DNA from: Microbacterium suwonense
GTDB taxonomy: Bacteria > Actinomycetota > Actinomycetes > Actinomycetales > Microbacteriaceae
Assembly (NCBI RefSeq): GCF_030296555.1
Contig: NZ_AP027728.1
Span: 1,922,001 to 1,986,000, forward strand
Direction: 5' to 3'
DNA: 64,000 bases
The position numbers and the translations under genes were made by a program. The notes beneath the pieces were generated by a model that worked only from the letters and a program-made list of their open reading frames with translations, was not told where the DNA came from and ran no database searches. Within the stretch, counting starts at the first letter, position 1. Each line of letters opens with the position of its first letter. Of the stretch, positions 18,461-27,808 are shown piece after piece.

Positions 18461-18466
18461 ATCCTA
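18461..18466 (-). promoter_or_regulatory. -10 box of proC (leaderless)
   Basis: TAGGAT on the minus strand, six bases before the ATG at 18454. Confidence 0.6.
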
Positions 18467-18565
18467 CGAGCCGGTTCCGACACGCCGCGCCGCGGTCCGC
18501 GCATTGTCCGAGCCGCTGGAAGTCCGGCCCCCGCCGTGTCCCCTGGATCGGCTGCGGGCTCGCCG

Positions 18566-18571
18566 TAGACT
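18566..18571 (+). promoter_or_regulatory. -10 box of CDF gene (leaderless)
   Basis: TAGACT, six bases before the ATG at 18578. Confidence 0.6.
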
Positions 18572-18577
18572 CATGGC

Positions 18578-19549
18578 ATGAGCGCATCCGGTGGCAGCAA
18601 GGCGATCATCGCGGCATTCGTGGCGAACATGGGCATCGCCCTGGCCAAGTTCATCGCGTGGGCGCTCTCCGGCTCGGCCTCGATGCTCGCCGAGGCCATC
18701 CACTCGGTCGCCGATTCCGGCAATCAGCTGCTGCTGCTGCGCGGAGGCCGCAAGGCGAAGAAAGAGGCCGATCGCGAGCATCCGTTCGGCTACGGCCGCG
18801 AGCGCTACGTATCGGCCTTCGTCGTCTCGATCGTGCTGTTCTCGCTGGGCGGCCTGTTCGCCGTCTACGAGGGCGTGCAGAAGCTGACCGACCCGCACGA
18901 GATCGACCGGGCGTGGTGGTGGCTGCCGCTGGCGGTGCTGCTGATCGCCATCGGCCTGGAGTCGTACTCGCTGCGCACTGCGATCAGGGAGAGCAACGCG
19001 GTACGCGAGAAGGGCCAGTCCTGGATCTCGTTCATCCGCCGCTCCAAGGCGCCCGAGCTGCCCGTCGTGCTGCTGGAGGACACCGGGGCGCTCACCGGTC
19101 TGGCCTTCGCACTGCTGGGCTTCGGCCTGACGCTGCTCACCGACAACCCGGTCTTCGATGCCCTCGGCACCCTGATGATCGGTCTGCTGCTGATCGTGAT
19201 CGCCCTGATCCTGGGCGTGGAGACGAAGAGCCTACTGGTCGGCGAGGGCGCGAACCGCAAGGACCACGACCTGATCGTGGAGGCGATCTCGAGCGGTCCC
19301 GGCGTGCAGCGGCTGATCCACATCAAGACGCTGTACCTGGGACCGGACGAGCTGATGGTGGCGGCGAAGATCGCTCTCAAGTCCGACAAGTCGGTACGAG
19401 ATGCCGCTGCCGACATCAATGAGATCGAGCGACGCATCCGCACCGCCGTTCCCGCTGCGCGAGTGATCTACCTGGAGCCGGACATCTACCGTCCCGCGCT
19501 CGACCCGGAACCCCCGACGGATGCGTTCGTACTGAAGTCCTCCGACTGA
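18578..19549 (+). CDS. Cation diffusion facilitator family transporter
   Basis: A 323-residue CDF-type metal/proton antiporter with five to six membrane segments and metal-site helices SMLAEAIHSVADSGNQ and the EDTGALTG variant of the usual HxxxD motif. The long loop before residue 170 and the C-terminal cytosolic domain (IHIKTLYLGPDELMVAAKI) fit the FieF/ZitB fold. Probably exports a divalent metal; the metal is uncertain because the second site departs from the Zn consensus. Confidence 0.88.
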   Translation: MSASGGSKAIIAAFVANMGIALAKFIAWALSGSASMLAEAIHSVADSGNQLLLLRGGRKAKKEADREHPFGYGRERYVSAFVVSIVLFSLGGLFAVYEGVQKLTDPHEIDRAWWWLPLAVLLIAIGLESYSLRTAIRESNAVREKGQSWISFIRRSKAPELPVVLLEDTGALTGLAFALLGFGLTLLTDNPVFDALGTLMIGLLLIVIALILGVETKSLLVGEGANRKDHDLIVEAISSGPGVQRLIHIKTLYLGPDELMVAAKIALKSDKSVRDAAADINEIERRIRTAVPAARVIYLEPDIYRPALDPEPPTDAFVLKSSD

Positions 19550-19557
19550 GCGTCCGC

Positions 19558-20454
19558 GTGATCGATGAACTGCGCGCCGAGCTGGCGCGACCCGACCTGC
19601 CGCCCGCCACGCAGCAGAAGCTGAGCACGCTGCTCACGGTGCTGGAGAACGACCCGCAGGCGCACCTGGAATCGCTGGCGATGGTCGATCCCGGGCCGCA
19701 CGCCGTCATCGCGTTCGGCGATGTGGACTCCGCCGATCTGATCGTCTTCCTGTTGCACGGCATCGAGACCGACCTCGCGCAGTTGCCGGGGTGGGCGGAT
19801 GCCGCACAGCGGCTGTGCGCCGACATCATCCGCTCCTGCGTTGCACGGGGCGAACCCCGCCAGGTCGCAGTCATCGCCTGGTTCGCCTGGGACTCGGGTA
19901 CGCACGTGTCGGCGCTGGCCACCAAGCACGCCACGGTCGGCGCCGCACGACTGGCCGTGGACATCGACCGGCTCGAGCCGCGCAACCCGCATGCGCACGT
20001 GGCGCTGGTCACGTACTCGTACTCGTCCACATTGCTCGGCGAGGTCTTCGCCATGAACCTCGGCGAGGACGTGCGCACCGCGTTCTCCATCGCATCCGCC
20101 GGCGTCACGCACGCCGCACGCGTCGCCCTGACGGATGCCATCGCCCGCGGCGATCTGGTGCTCTACGCCACCGAGGGCGCCAACGACAGCATCGCCCCGC
20201 TCGGGCGGCTCGGTCAGCATCCGGTGGATCCCCGTGACATCCCGGGCGCGATCGTCTACGAGTGCGACGGCGGCGAGGCGCCCGGCGTCGACGGCGGCGC
20301 GGTGATCGGCGCCGCCGTCGAGGGGCACGCCTCGCAGACGTCCGTCGACGATCATGGTCGCCACATCGGCTACTTCGACGAGCATGCGCAGGGCTATCTC
20401 ACCCTGGTCGCGCGCCTCGCCGACGCCGCCGTGACCAGGCCCCACGCGTCTTAG
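19558..20454 (+). CDS. DUF1023-type alpha/beta hydrolase
   Basis: A 298-residue protein with the DUF1023 pattern: FLLHGIETDL oxyanion region, VTYSYSSTLLGEVF as a nucleophile elbow variant (Ser in YSYSS), and a late HxxY-type segment. GTG start nine bases after the CDF stop, so likely cotranscribed. Substrate unknown. Confidence 0.8.
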   Translation: MIDELRAELARPDLPPATQQKLSTLLTVLENDPQAHLESLAMVDPGPHAVIAFGDVDSADLIVFLLHGIETDLAQLPGWADAAQRLCADIIRSCVARGEPRQVAVIAWFAWDSGTHVSALATKHATVGAARLAVDIDRLEPRNPHAHVALVTYSYSSTLLGEVFAMNLGEDVRTAFSIASAGVTHAARVALTDAIARGDLVLYATEGANDSIAPLGRLGQHPVDPRDIPGAIVYECDGGEAPGVDGGAVIGAAVEGHASQTSVDDHGRHIGYFDEHAQGYLTLVARLADAAVTRPHAS

Positions 20455-20745
20455 CCCGCACGATCCCTTCACGGGCCTCGCGTAGGTGATCTCTCACGTG
20501 TCGGTCCCTTCACGGATGGGGCCCTTCACGTGGCACGCCCTTCACGTGGCACGCGCAGGCGATCCCTTCACAGATCGATCCCTTCACGTGGCGCGAATGG
20601 CCGCCTCAGCGCGCTGGAAGCAACCACCTGCGACCCGCGAACCCTCAGCCCCCGCAATTCCTTCACGTGGCACGAATGGCCGCCTCAGCGCGCCGGAAGC
20701 AACCATTCAGGACCCATGAACCGTCGGAGATGATCCGAGGGACGG
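20455..20745. repeat. Family B intergenic repeats (CCTTCACGTGGC and ~50-bp unit)
   Basis: CCCTTCACGTGGC(A/G)CG occurs several times between 20465 and 20680. A longer unit, CACGTGGCNCGAATGGCCGC followed by a GGAAGCAACCA block, occurs at ~20585-20630 and ~20667-20712. Related units lie near 26.84, 32.63 and 63.95 kb. No gene is visible. Confidence 0.75.
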
Positions 20746-20750
20746 GGACG

Positions 20751-21206
20751 TCAGCGGCGGGACTCGAAGAAGGCGCGGAGCAGGGCCGTCGCCTCGTGCT
20801 CACGGATGCCACCGATGACCTCTGCACGGTGAGGCAGGCGCCGATCGCGAAGCAGGTCGTACATGGATCCGGCGGCGCCGGCCTTGTCGTCCCATGCACC
20901 GAAGACCACCCGGCCGATGCGTGCCTGCAGGATCGCACCCGCGCACATCACGCACGGCTCGAGGGTCACGACGAGAGTGTGGTCCTCGAGGTTCCAGCCG
21001 CCGTGCGACTCGGCCGCCGCACGCAGTGCGACGATCTCGGCGTGACCGGTCGGGTCAGCCGTGACCTCGCGGACGTTGCCACCCTCCCCGACGATCGCGC
21101 CGGCTTGGTCGAGCACGACTGCTCCGACCGGCACGTCGCCCGCAGTTCCGGCTGCGGCGGCGAGCTCGAGCGCGCGGCCCATCGGCTCGTCATACCCAGT
21201 GGTCAC
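20751..21206 (-). CDS. tadA: tRNA adenosine(34) deaminase
   Basis: Deaminates A34 of tRNA-Arg to inosine. A 151-residue cytidine-deaminase fold with the catalytic GHAEIVAL (His, Glu) and zinc ligands in PCVMCAGAI. GTG at 21206 has a TAGGCT -10 box seven bases upstream; an internal ATG would cut into the first helix. Confidence 0.93.
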   Translation of the reverse strand: MTTGYDEPMGRALELAAAAGTAGDVPVGAVVLDQAGAIVGEGGNVREVTADPTGHAEIVALRAAAESHGGWNLEDHTLVVTLEPCVMCAGAILQARIGRVVFGAWDDKAGAAGSMYDLLRDRRLPHRAEVIGGIREHEATALLRAFFESRR

Positions 21207-21213
21207 GCGGTCG

Positions 21214-21219
21214 AGCCTA
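21214..21219 (-). promoter_or_regulatory. -10 box of tadA (leaderless)
   Basis: TAGGCT on the minus strand, seven bases before the GTG at 21206. Confidence 0.55.
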
Positions 21220-21262
21220 CTGCGCGTCGCCAAGACGTACCGCGGCGAAGACGGCATCCCAG

Positions 21263-21268
21263 TAACCT
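21263..21268 (+). promoter_or_regulatory. -10 box of upp (leaderless)
   Basis: TAACCT, six bases before the ATG at 21275. Confidence 0.55.
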
Positions 21269-21274
21269 GTATCC

Positions 21275-21907
21275 ATGCGCGTTCATGTGGCCGATCACCC
21301 GCTCATCACTCACAAGCTCACGGTGCTGCGGGATGAGAGGACCTCGTCGCCGGTCTTCCGCCAGCTCACCGAAGAGCTCGTGACGCTGCTGGCCTATGAG
21401 GCGACGCGAAACGTGAAGGTCGCGCCGATCGAGATCCGCACGCCGGTCACGACGACCACCGGCGTGAAGATCGCTGAGCCGCGCCCGATCGTCGTGCCGA
21501 TTCTGCGGGCCGGACTCGGCATGCTGGAAGGCCTGGTCAAGCTCGTCCCGACAGCAGAAGTCGGATTCCTCGGCATGGTGCGCGACGAGACGACGTTCGA
21601 GCCCACCACCTACGCCGAGCGGCTGCCCGCCGACCTCAGCGACCGGCAGTGCTTCGCCATCGACCCGATGCTGGCCACCGGCGGCTCGCTGGGTGCGGCG
21701 ATCCAGTTCCTCTTCGACCGCGGCGCGAAGGACGTCACTGCGATCTGCCTGCTCGGCACTCCGGAGGGCGTCGCGGCGATCGAGAAGCTTGTCGGTGACC
21801 GCGATGTGACCCTCGTGCTCGGCGCGTTGGACGAGCGTCTCAATGAGAAGGGCTACATCGTGCCCGGTCTCGGCGACGCCGGCGACCGCCTGTACGGCAC
21901 GGTCTGA
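21275..21907 (+). CDS. upp: Uracil phosphoribosyltransferase
   Basis: Pyrimidine salvage: uracil + PRPP to UMP. The 210-residue length is standard. Uracil and PRPP sites are seen as [16 protein letters not shown] and [15 protein letters not shown], and the C-terminal [15 protein letters not shown] is the family end. Divergent from tadA. Confidence 0.97.
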   Translation: MRVHVADHPLITHKLTVLRDERTSSPVFRQLTEELVTLLAYEATRNVKVAPIEIRTPVTTTTGVKIAEPRPIVVPILRAGLGMLEGLVKLVPTAEVGFLGMVRDETTFEPTTYAERLPADLSDRQCFAIDPMLATGGSLGAAIQFLFDRGAKDVTAICLLGTPEGVAAIEKLVGDRDVTLVLGALDERLNEKGYIVPGLGDAGDRLYGTV

Positions 21908-21944
21908 CCGCCCGCACCGAACCAATTCCGGATCGCCGCCGGTC

Positions 21945-22312
21945 GCATCGCATCCGCTGCAGTTCCTGGCAACCGCTGCACCGAACATTGCCGCGGATGC
22001 AGGAAAGTGCCGCGGATGCCAGAGACTGCCGCGGATACAGGAAACTGGCGCAGATGCCACACACAGGCGCGCACGACAACGGCGCCCCCGGAACCGCTGC
22101 AGTTCCTGGCAACCGCTACACCGAACAGTGCCGCGGATACAGGAAAGTGCCACGGATGCCAGAGACTGGCGCGCACGCAGGAAACTACCGCAGATGCCAC
22201 ACACAACCGCGCACGATAACGGCAGCCCCAGAACCGCTGCAGTTCCTGGCAACCGCTGCACCGAACATTGGCGCGGATGCAGGAAAGTGTCGCGGATGCA
22301 GAAGAGGGGCGG
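21945..22312. repeat. Family A composite array, 140-bp tandem units (2.5 copies)
   Basis: The landmark AGTTCCTGGCAACCGCT starts at 21961, 22101 and 22241, an exact 140-bp period. Each unit holds a cap (GCTGCAGTTCCTGGCAACCG and following) and four 19-mers such as GCGGATGCAGGAAAGTGCC (21993), with copies at 22012, 22031 and 22050. It is the inverse orientation of the 34.8-35.1 kb array. It fills the whole upp-acetyltransferase gap; no gene is seen. Confidence 0.92.
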
Positions 22313-22313
22313 C

Positions 22314-23084
22314 CTAATCGAGCTCGAGAACGTAGGAGTGCTCGTCGCCGTAGTGCGCGAACCCGGCTCGGGCGAGGATCGGGGCGGATGTCGACACGCG
22401 TCCCTTCACGAGAGCGGTTGTCGCGCCGAGCTCCGCGCCGACGCGCAGCCGTTCGGCCAGCACCGCCCGGTATGCGCCGCGCCCTCGGGCCGAGGGCAGA
22501 GTCGCCGCACCCCACAGCCGCAGGAATCCGTCGGCGACCGTGCAGCCACCTGTGCTCACCGCGACGCCGTTCAGGCGGCTGAGCACTCGGAAGCCCTCTC
22601 CGGATTCAAGTGCTGCGGTCACCTCGGCGAGTTCTTCCTGCAGTCCCTGTTCGCTGAGCGGCTGCTGTTCCCAGACCGGGACGTTGACGGCATCCACCTC
22701 GCGCACCTGCTCGAGAGTGCGCACGACCTCGGCGGTGACGCCCGGCGGAACCTCGATGGGCGCCCCATCGATCGGCCGCGCCAGCACCGCGACGGTATCG
22801 GTGTGCACCGCACCGCGACGCTGGAGCTCCTGCTCGATGTCGGGATGATCCGAAGCACTGGTCCAGAACGTCAGATTTGTCTCGCCCCATGCGCGCGTGC
22901 GCTCAATCGCGTGGTCGATCACGGCAGCGGCGTCCAAGGCCGACGCCACCTGCGACGCCTTGACTCCGCCACCGAACCGTGCGGGGTGGCGCACCAGCTG
23001 CAGTTCGGAATTCTGCTGGTCACTACCGCGAGGAAACCATACCCACGCGGCCGATGCACCCAGGATGTCGTCGACGCTGTGCAC
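22314..23084 (-). CDS. GNAT-like N-acetyltransferase
   Basis: A 256-residue protein whose C-terminal half carries GNAT features: GGCTVADGFLRLWGAATLPSA, RGRGAYRAVLAERL (the acetyl-CoA loop with RGRG) and a final YVLELD strand. The N-terminal half (TFWTSASDHPDIEQELQRRG) resembles a second, degenerate GNAT lobe. Substrate unknown. GTG at 23084 immediately follows the stop of the PIN-domain stub. Confidence 0.82.
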   Translation of the reverse strand: MHSVDDILGASAAWVWFPRGSDQQNSELQLVRHPARFGGGVKASQVASALDAAAVIDHAIERTRAWGETNLTFWTSASDHPDIEQELQRRGAVHTDTVAVLARPIDGAPIEVPPGVTAEVVRTLEQVREVDAVNVPVWEQQPLSEQGLQEELAEVTAALESGEGFRVLSRLNGVAVSTGGCTVADGFLRLWGAATLPSARGRGAYRAVLAERLRVGAELGATTALVKGRVSTSAPILARAGFAHYGDEHSYVLELD

Positions 23085-23086
23085 GG

Positions 23087-23227
23087 TCAGCGCCCGCCCT
23101 TCCGCGCCCGGAGAATATCATCAGGGCTGTCGACCCGCGCGCCCTCGAACCGCCCGAATTCACGCTCGAATGTGACGATGCCGGCGCGATGCTCGGCAGC
23201 GATCGCCGCAAGGTGAGTGTCAGCCAC
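23087..23227 (-). pseudogene. VapC-like PIN-domain toxin, 3' stub
   Basis: The minus strand encodes VADTHLAAIAAEHRAGIVTF followed by EREFGRFEGARV and a basic end, the C-terminal third of a PIN-domain RNase (the second acidic cluster and the DxxF/RF motif). The N-terminal catalytic half is missing: the reading frame abuts the end of the nuclease-helicase gene at 23258. No antitoxin is visible. Likely a relic of a VapBC locus, or a late survivor of deletion. Confidence 0.75.
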
Positions 23228-23257
23228 GATCCGCCCCGATCAGATGTGCGAAGGCGC

Positions 23258-26200
23258 TCAGGCGGGCAACCCCTCGGGTCGCCACGGCAGCTCGTCGAGC
23301 AGTGCGGGCGAGTGCACGAGATAGGCCGCAGACTTCGCACGGGAGATCGCCACGTTCAGGCGATTCTGCAGCAGCAGGAAGTCGGAACCGCGTGGCGCAT
23401 CCCGGCCGCTGGACGCCGCCAGGGATGTGATGGAGACGACCGCCTCCTTGCCCTGGAAGTTGTCGACGGTGCCGACAGCCACTCCGCCCAGCCCTGCTGT
23501 CACGAGCTCATCGTGGATGAGCTGCTTCTGTGCGTTGTAGGGCGCGACGACGATGATGTCGGACTGCTTCAGCGGCCAGGGCCCGGCATCCGCCATTCCA
23601 TCCACATAGTCGCGGCCGACCAGGTCCCGCACGATGCGCACCACCTCGGCCGCCTCCTCGATCGACTGGGTCGCATTGCCACGATGTCGCACCGGCACGA
23701 TATGAAGGCCCGGGTCGACTCCGTCGATGAGGCGGCCGTCGGTGCCCGGCGCGGAAGCCAGCCGGCCCGCGTACGACAGCTGCGACACGGGAGCGGCCAC
23801 CGACGGATGCATCCGCCAGGACTCTGCGAGGAAGTAGCCGTAGGCGGGATCGATGACCGAGGATCCATCCATCACCCAGCCCAGCGCCGAGGTGTTCACC
23901 GGCTCGGGATGAGTGCCCTGACTGACCTGCGGCAGCTGCTGCGGGTCGCCGAGCAGCAGCAGGCGCTTCGCCGAGGCCGCGACGGCGATGGTCGAGGCGA
24001 GAGAGAACTGGCCCGCCTCATCGATCACGAGCAGGTCGAGCCCCTTCCGATCCACGCGACGGGTGTTGCTGAAGTCCCAGGCGGTGCCTCCCACGACAGC
24101 GCCGCCCAACGCGTGCTCGGCCAGGAATGCCGACATGCCGTCCTTGCGGATCACGGTGAACGCATGCTGGGCGTCGTCGTCCTTGGGCTTCTTCGCCACC
24201 TTCGCCGCCGGGACCCCATCGGCGACGATGCGCTCCAGCAGGTTCTCGACGATGGCGTGCGACTGCGCCACCACCCCGACCCGGTACCCGTGCTCGTTCA
24301 CGAGCCGTGCGATCACCTGCGAGCCGGTATAGGTCTTGCCCGTCCCCGGCGGACCCTGCACTGCGAGATAGCTCGAGTCGAGATCACGGATGCCGCGAAC
24401 GATCGCATCGATCCGGTCGTCACCGGCATCCGGCAGCGGTGCACCCGAGACAGTACGCGGGGCGATCCTGCGCAGGATGTCGGTGGCCGCGTCGGCCGGG
24501 AAGCCCGGAGCGGCATGGTGCACGGATGCCGCCCACTCCTCGATCGCGCCCTGCTGGGTCGCGGCGTTCGGCGGGGCCGCCGGCGCGAGAGCAACCGGCA
24601 GATCATCCCAGGTCTGACCGCCGACCGTGCGCTCACGCACGACATACCCGTCATCGAGCACCTCGAGCACCTCGACCTCGTGCGGGACGTGGATGACCCG
24701 GGATGGCGCAGACGTCGAGAACGGCGCCGGCATCGCATACAGCGCGAACGGCCGCGCCCCGGCACCGATCGTGCTGCCGGGTGCGACCTCGCCGCGCAGG
24801 CTCAGCAGCCGGGTCTGCGTGCGCTGCCCCTCGCCGATACCCCAATCGTCGTCGATCGTGCTCGATCCGCTGTCGATGCGCAGCACGTCGCGCGTGGACT
24901 CCCAGATCGAGACAGGTTCCCGCAGTCGCTGGAAATGCCCCTGCCAGAAGCTCTTCGCCTCGCGCGGGTAGTAATCGATCGCGGCCGCGGCCACCCGGAA
25001 CTCCTCACCGCTGCGCCCCTCCGCCTGGGCGTGCTGCGCCTCCGCCTGCAGCGCCAGCGAGAGCGGAGTCGGCTCGTAAGCTCGGGTCTCTGGGTCGTCG
25101 GGCGGTGCCGGCAGCACGCCCTCCGCACGTGCCAGCCCGATCAGCCAGTTCCGCAGCCGCCGGGTCGACACACAGTCATAGCGGTTGTAGTCGGCGAGAT
25201 CGTCGAGGATGCTCTGCGCCTCGGCATCCGCTCCGGCGGCCGCCAGTGCGCGCGCCTGCACGTACTGCACGATCGAGTCGTCGCCCTTCTGCACATCGCT
25301 GGTGCGCACCTCGTCGCCCATGTACAGCGGCTCGAGCTTCTTGATCGAGTACGAGCGCGAGCCGATGCGCACCGAACGCAGCACGATCGGATACAGATCG
25401 ACGAACACGCCCTCGCGCAGCAGCCGATCGACATCGGCCTCACCCACCCCGTACCTCGCGGCCATCGCCGCCAGATGCGAGGTCTCGTACGGGGCGTAAT
25501 GGTAGATGTGCATGTCCGGATGGGTCCGCCGGCGCAGCTTCACGAACTCGAGGAAGTCGAGCAGCGCTCGCCTCTCGTCGGCGAAGGTGTGCGCCCACAG
25601 CGCTGTGTACTGCTCCTGGTCGTCGGTCCAGCCGAACAGATAGTCGATACCCCACAGCGGCTTGTCCTCGGCGGAGGCGACCGGCTCGGTGTACAGCGGA
25701 TCGCCCTCGAAGTCGAAGAACAGGTCGCCGCGGTTCGGACGCGGCATCATCCCGATGGCGTTCGCCGAGACGAGCTCGTAGGGCGGCACGTCACCGGGTT
25801 CCAGCGCGACGCCGGCCTGCAGCCGCGCCTGCGCGCGCAGTGCTGTGAAGGTGTCGAGATTCATCCCGTCCGGAGCGGCGGATGCCGCGGCCAGATCATC
25901 GATCGTGAAGACGCCCGCCGCACGCAGCCTCTGCCGCTGCGCGGGTCGCATCCTGGCGACCATGAGCAGGTCACGATGCGCGGTCACCTGCTCTTCGCAC
26001 GTGGCGCAGCGTCCGCAGGCGGCGACCTGCAGATCGTCCCGATCGTCACCCCAGGCCAAGGGCTCCCCAGCCGGTCCCTGCTCGATCGCACGGTCGGCGA
26101 TCAGCGCGCGCAGGCGTGCGCGCCGCACGTGGAACAGCGGCAGGATGTCGTCGACGCGGTGCGTGCTGGTGGTTCCGTCGCCAAGCAGCAGGTCGACCTC

Positions 26201-26722
26201 ATCGGAGCGACGGATGCCGAGACGATCGAGCTGATCGACGTATGCCGCCAACTGCATAAGAGCGGTGGATCGCGCCGTGCGGGCGAGTTTCGAGTCCTGC
26301 ACGCGCCAGAGGCCGTCCTCGTCGTCGCGCCGCAGGAAGTCCGCGAACCCGACGAACTCGGGCGTGGAGAAGGCGGCCTGGAAGACGACGGATGCCGATG
26401 ATCGCAGCGCACGTTCGGTATCGGCCACCACGGAGCGCAGGGCTTCGGCATCCGTCGACGACACTTTCGGAAGTGCGACGACCCCAGGACCGCCAGCAAC
26501 CGACTCCCCGAGGTCGGCCAGGTATCGGTTCAGCACAGCGACCTCGTGCACATCGCCGAGCTTCGCGGCGCGCGCGAGTGTGGCGTCCTCCGGATCTTCG
26601 ACGGCCGGCACCCGACCGAGCTTGGCATCGATCGCTCGCATCCAGGCGAATTCGCACTCCGCGGCCGCCTTCAGGTCGCTGGCGCTCCAGACCACCCGGT
26701 TCTCTGCTGCGATGACCCGCAC
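23258..26722 (-). CDS. TM0106-type RecB-like nuclease fused to UPF1-like SF1 helicase
   Basis: A 1154-residue multidomain protein. Residues ~1-300 form a RecB-type nuclease with a probable Fe-S cluster (an early Cys in AECEF and CGRCATC near 240) and the catalytic QDSKLAR. Residues ~340-540 look like an RNase H-type exonuclease (LFFDFEGDPLY, HYAPYETSHL, YNRYDCVSTRRL). From ~750 an SF1B helicase follows: Walker A QGPPGTGKT, LLVIDEAGQ, GDPQQLPQ, TVDNFQGKEA and NRLNVAISRAK. The family (TM0106/AAA_11-AAA_12) resembles Dna2-like processing enzymes; its biological role is unsettled. Confidence 0.9.
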   Translation of the reverse strand: MRVIAAENRVVWSASDLKAAAECEFAWMRAIDAKLGRVPAVEDPEDATLARAAKLGDVHEVAVLNRYLADLGESVAGGPGVVALPKVSSTDAEALRSVVADTERALRSSASVVFQAAFSTPEFVGFADFLRRDDEDGLWRVQDSKLARTARSTALMQLAAYVDQLDRLGIRRSDEVDLLLGDGTTSTHRVDDILPLFHVRRARLRALIADRAIEQGPAGEPLAWGDDRDDLQVAACGRCATCEEQVTAHRDLLMVARMRPAQRQRLRAAGVFTIDDLAAASAAPDGMNLDTFTALRAQARLQAGVALEPGDVPPYELVSANAIGMMPRPNRGDLFFDFEGDPLYTEPVASAEDKPLWGIDYLFGWTDDQEQYTALWAHTFADERRALLDFLEFVKLRRRTHPDMHIYHYAPYETSHLAAMAARYGVGEADVDRLLREGVFVDLYPIVLRSVRIGSRSYSIKKLEPLYMGDEVRTSDVQKGDDSIVQYVQARALAAAGADAEAQSILDDLADYNRYDCVSTRRLRNWLIGLARAEGVLPAPPDDPETRAYEPTPLSLALQAEAQHAQAEGRSGEEFRVAAAAIDYYPREAKSFWQGHFQRLREPVSIWESTRDVLRIDSGSSTIDDDWGIGEGQRTQTRLLSLRGEVAPGSTIGAGARPFALYAMPAPFSTSAPSRVIHVPHEVEVLEVLDDGYVVRERTVGGQTWDDLPVALAPAAPPNAATQQGAIEEWAASVHHAAPGFPADAATDILRRIAPRTVSGAPLPDAGDDRIDAIVRGIRDLDSSYLAVQGPPGTGKTYTGSQVIARLVNEHGYRVGVVAQSHAIVENLLERIVADGVPAAKVAKKPKDDDAQHAFTVIRKDGMSAFLAEHALGGAVVGGTAWDFSNTRRVDRKGLDLLVIDEAGQFSLASTIAVAASAKRLLLLGDPQQLPQVSQGTHPEPVNTSALGWVMDGSSVIDPAYGYFLAESWRMHPSVAAPVSQLSYAGRLASAPGTDGRLIDGVDPGLHIVPVRHRGNATQSIEEAAEVVRIVRDLVGRDYVDGMADAGPWPLKQSDIIVVAPYNAQKQLIHDELVTAGLGGVAVGTVDNFQGKEAVVSITSLAASSGRDAPRGSDFLLLQNRLNVAISRAKSAAYLVHSPALLDELPWRPEGLPA

Positions 26723-26829
26723 GTCGTTCCTCTCGCTTGCCTGCCTCAGACACTATCCCCGGCCGCCGACATCCCGATCGTCACGAGCTCGCCCAGCCTT
26801 CCGCGACCACTTCCCCGGGCGCGCTGCCC

Positions 26830-26892
26830 TGCCTCACGGGTCGCGAATCGCTGCATCCGGCCGCGGGAAGCAACCACCTGCGCCACACGAAG
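26830..26892. repeat. Family B repeat, single copy
   Basis: CCTCACGGGTCGCGAATCGC followed by GCATCCGGCCGCGGGAAGCAACCACCTGCG-type sequence aligns with the 20.6 kb units. Located between the nuclease-helicase promoter region and the nadE 3' end. Confidence 0.65.
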
Positions 26893-26934
26893 CATCACAA
26901 CGGCGCGGCACGGCGCGCGCGGCGCGCGTGGCGA

Positions 26935-27759
26935 TTACGACGAGCGCCACCAGGCGTCGGCGGGAGTCACGGGCAGGTGACGCTTGTGCCGGGTCGCGAG
27001 GTACTTCTGCTCGATGCGCGCGGCGATGTCCCCCGGCACCGCGCGCCCCTCGAGATAGTCGTCGATCTGCTCGTATGTCAGGCCCAGCTCATCTTCGTCC
27101 GCACGGCCGGGAGTGCCGTCGAGCAGGTCGGCGGTGGGCACCTTCTGATACAGCCGCTCGGGTGCGCCGAGGTGCTGCAGCAGCATCCGTCCCTGTCTTT
27201 TGCTCAACCCAGCCAGCGGCACGATGTCGGCCGCGCCGTCGCCGAACTTCGTGTAGAACCCGGTGACGGCTTCTGCGGCGTGGTCGGTGCCGATCACCAG
27301 GAGCCCGTCGTGTCCCCCGAGCGCATACTGCGTGACCATGCGCAGGCGCGCTTTGATGTTGCCACGATTGAAGTCGGTGATCTGCTCGCCGATGCCCTCG
27401 GCGATGTCCTGCTCCAACCCGTCGACGCCGTGCTGGATGTTGATGGTCACCGAGCGGTCGGCGGCGACGAATCCGAGCGCGGCCTCGGCATCCGCGGCAT
27501 CCGCCTGCACCCGGTACGGCAGCCGCACCGCGACGAAGCGCGCCTCGCCGCCCGAGGCGCGCACCCGCTCCACGGCAAGCTGTGCAAGCCGCCCGGCGAG
27601 GGTCGAATCCTGCCCGCCCGAGATGCCCAGCACGTACCCCTTCGCACCGGTGGCGCGCAGGTAGTCAGCCAGGAAGCCGACCCGCGCGTCGATCTCACCT
27701 GCGGGGTCGATGTCGGGCTTCACGCCCAGGTCTTCGGCGATCTGTTGCTGCAAGGTCAC
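26935..27759 (-). CDS. nadE: NH3-dependent NAD+ synthetase
   Basis: Converts nicotinic acid adenine dinucleotide to NAD+ using ammonia. A 274-residue ATP-pyrophosphatase with P-loop [13 protein letters not shown] and the later [19 protein letters not shown]. No glutaminase domain, so ammonia- or partner-dependent. GTG at 27759 is fixed by AAGGAGG; longer frames start inside the divergent nucleosidase gene. Confidence 0.94.
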   Translation of the reverse strand: MTLQQQIAEDLGVKPDIDPAGEIDARVGFLADYLRATGAKGYVLGISGGQDSTLAGRLAQLAVERVRASGGEARFVAVRLPYRVQADAADAEAALGFVAADRSVTINIQHGVDGLEQDIAEGIGEQITDFNRGNIKARLRMVTQYALGGHDGLLVIGTDHAAEAVTGFYTKFGDGAADIVPLAGLSKRQGRMLLQHLGAPERLYQKVPTADLLDGTPGRADEDELGLTYEQIDDYLEGRAVPGDIAARIEQKYLATRHKRHLPVTPADAWWRSS

Positions 27760-27808
27760 GGCGGCCTCCTTCGTCGGGCTTCCAGTCTCCACCTGCGAGG
27801 ATGGATGC

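Noticed and set aside
22012..22068. Family A 19-mers as a hairpin RNA array with GAAA tetraloops
   Set aside because: Only some copies keep GCAG-GAAA-CTGC; most copies carry uncompensated changes in the arms.
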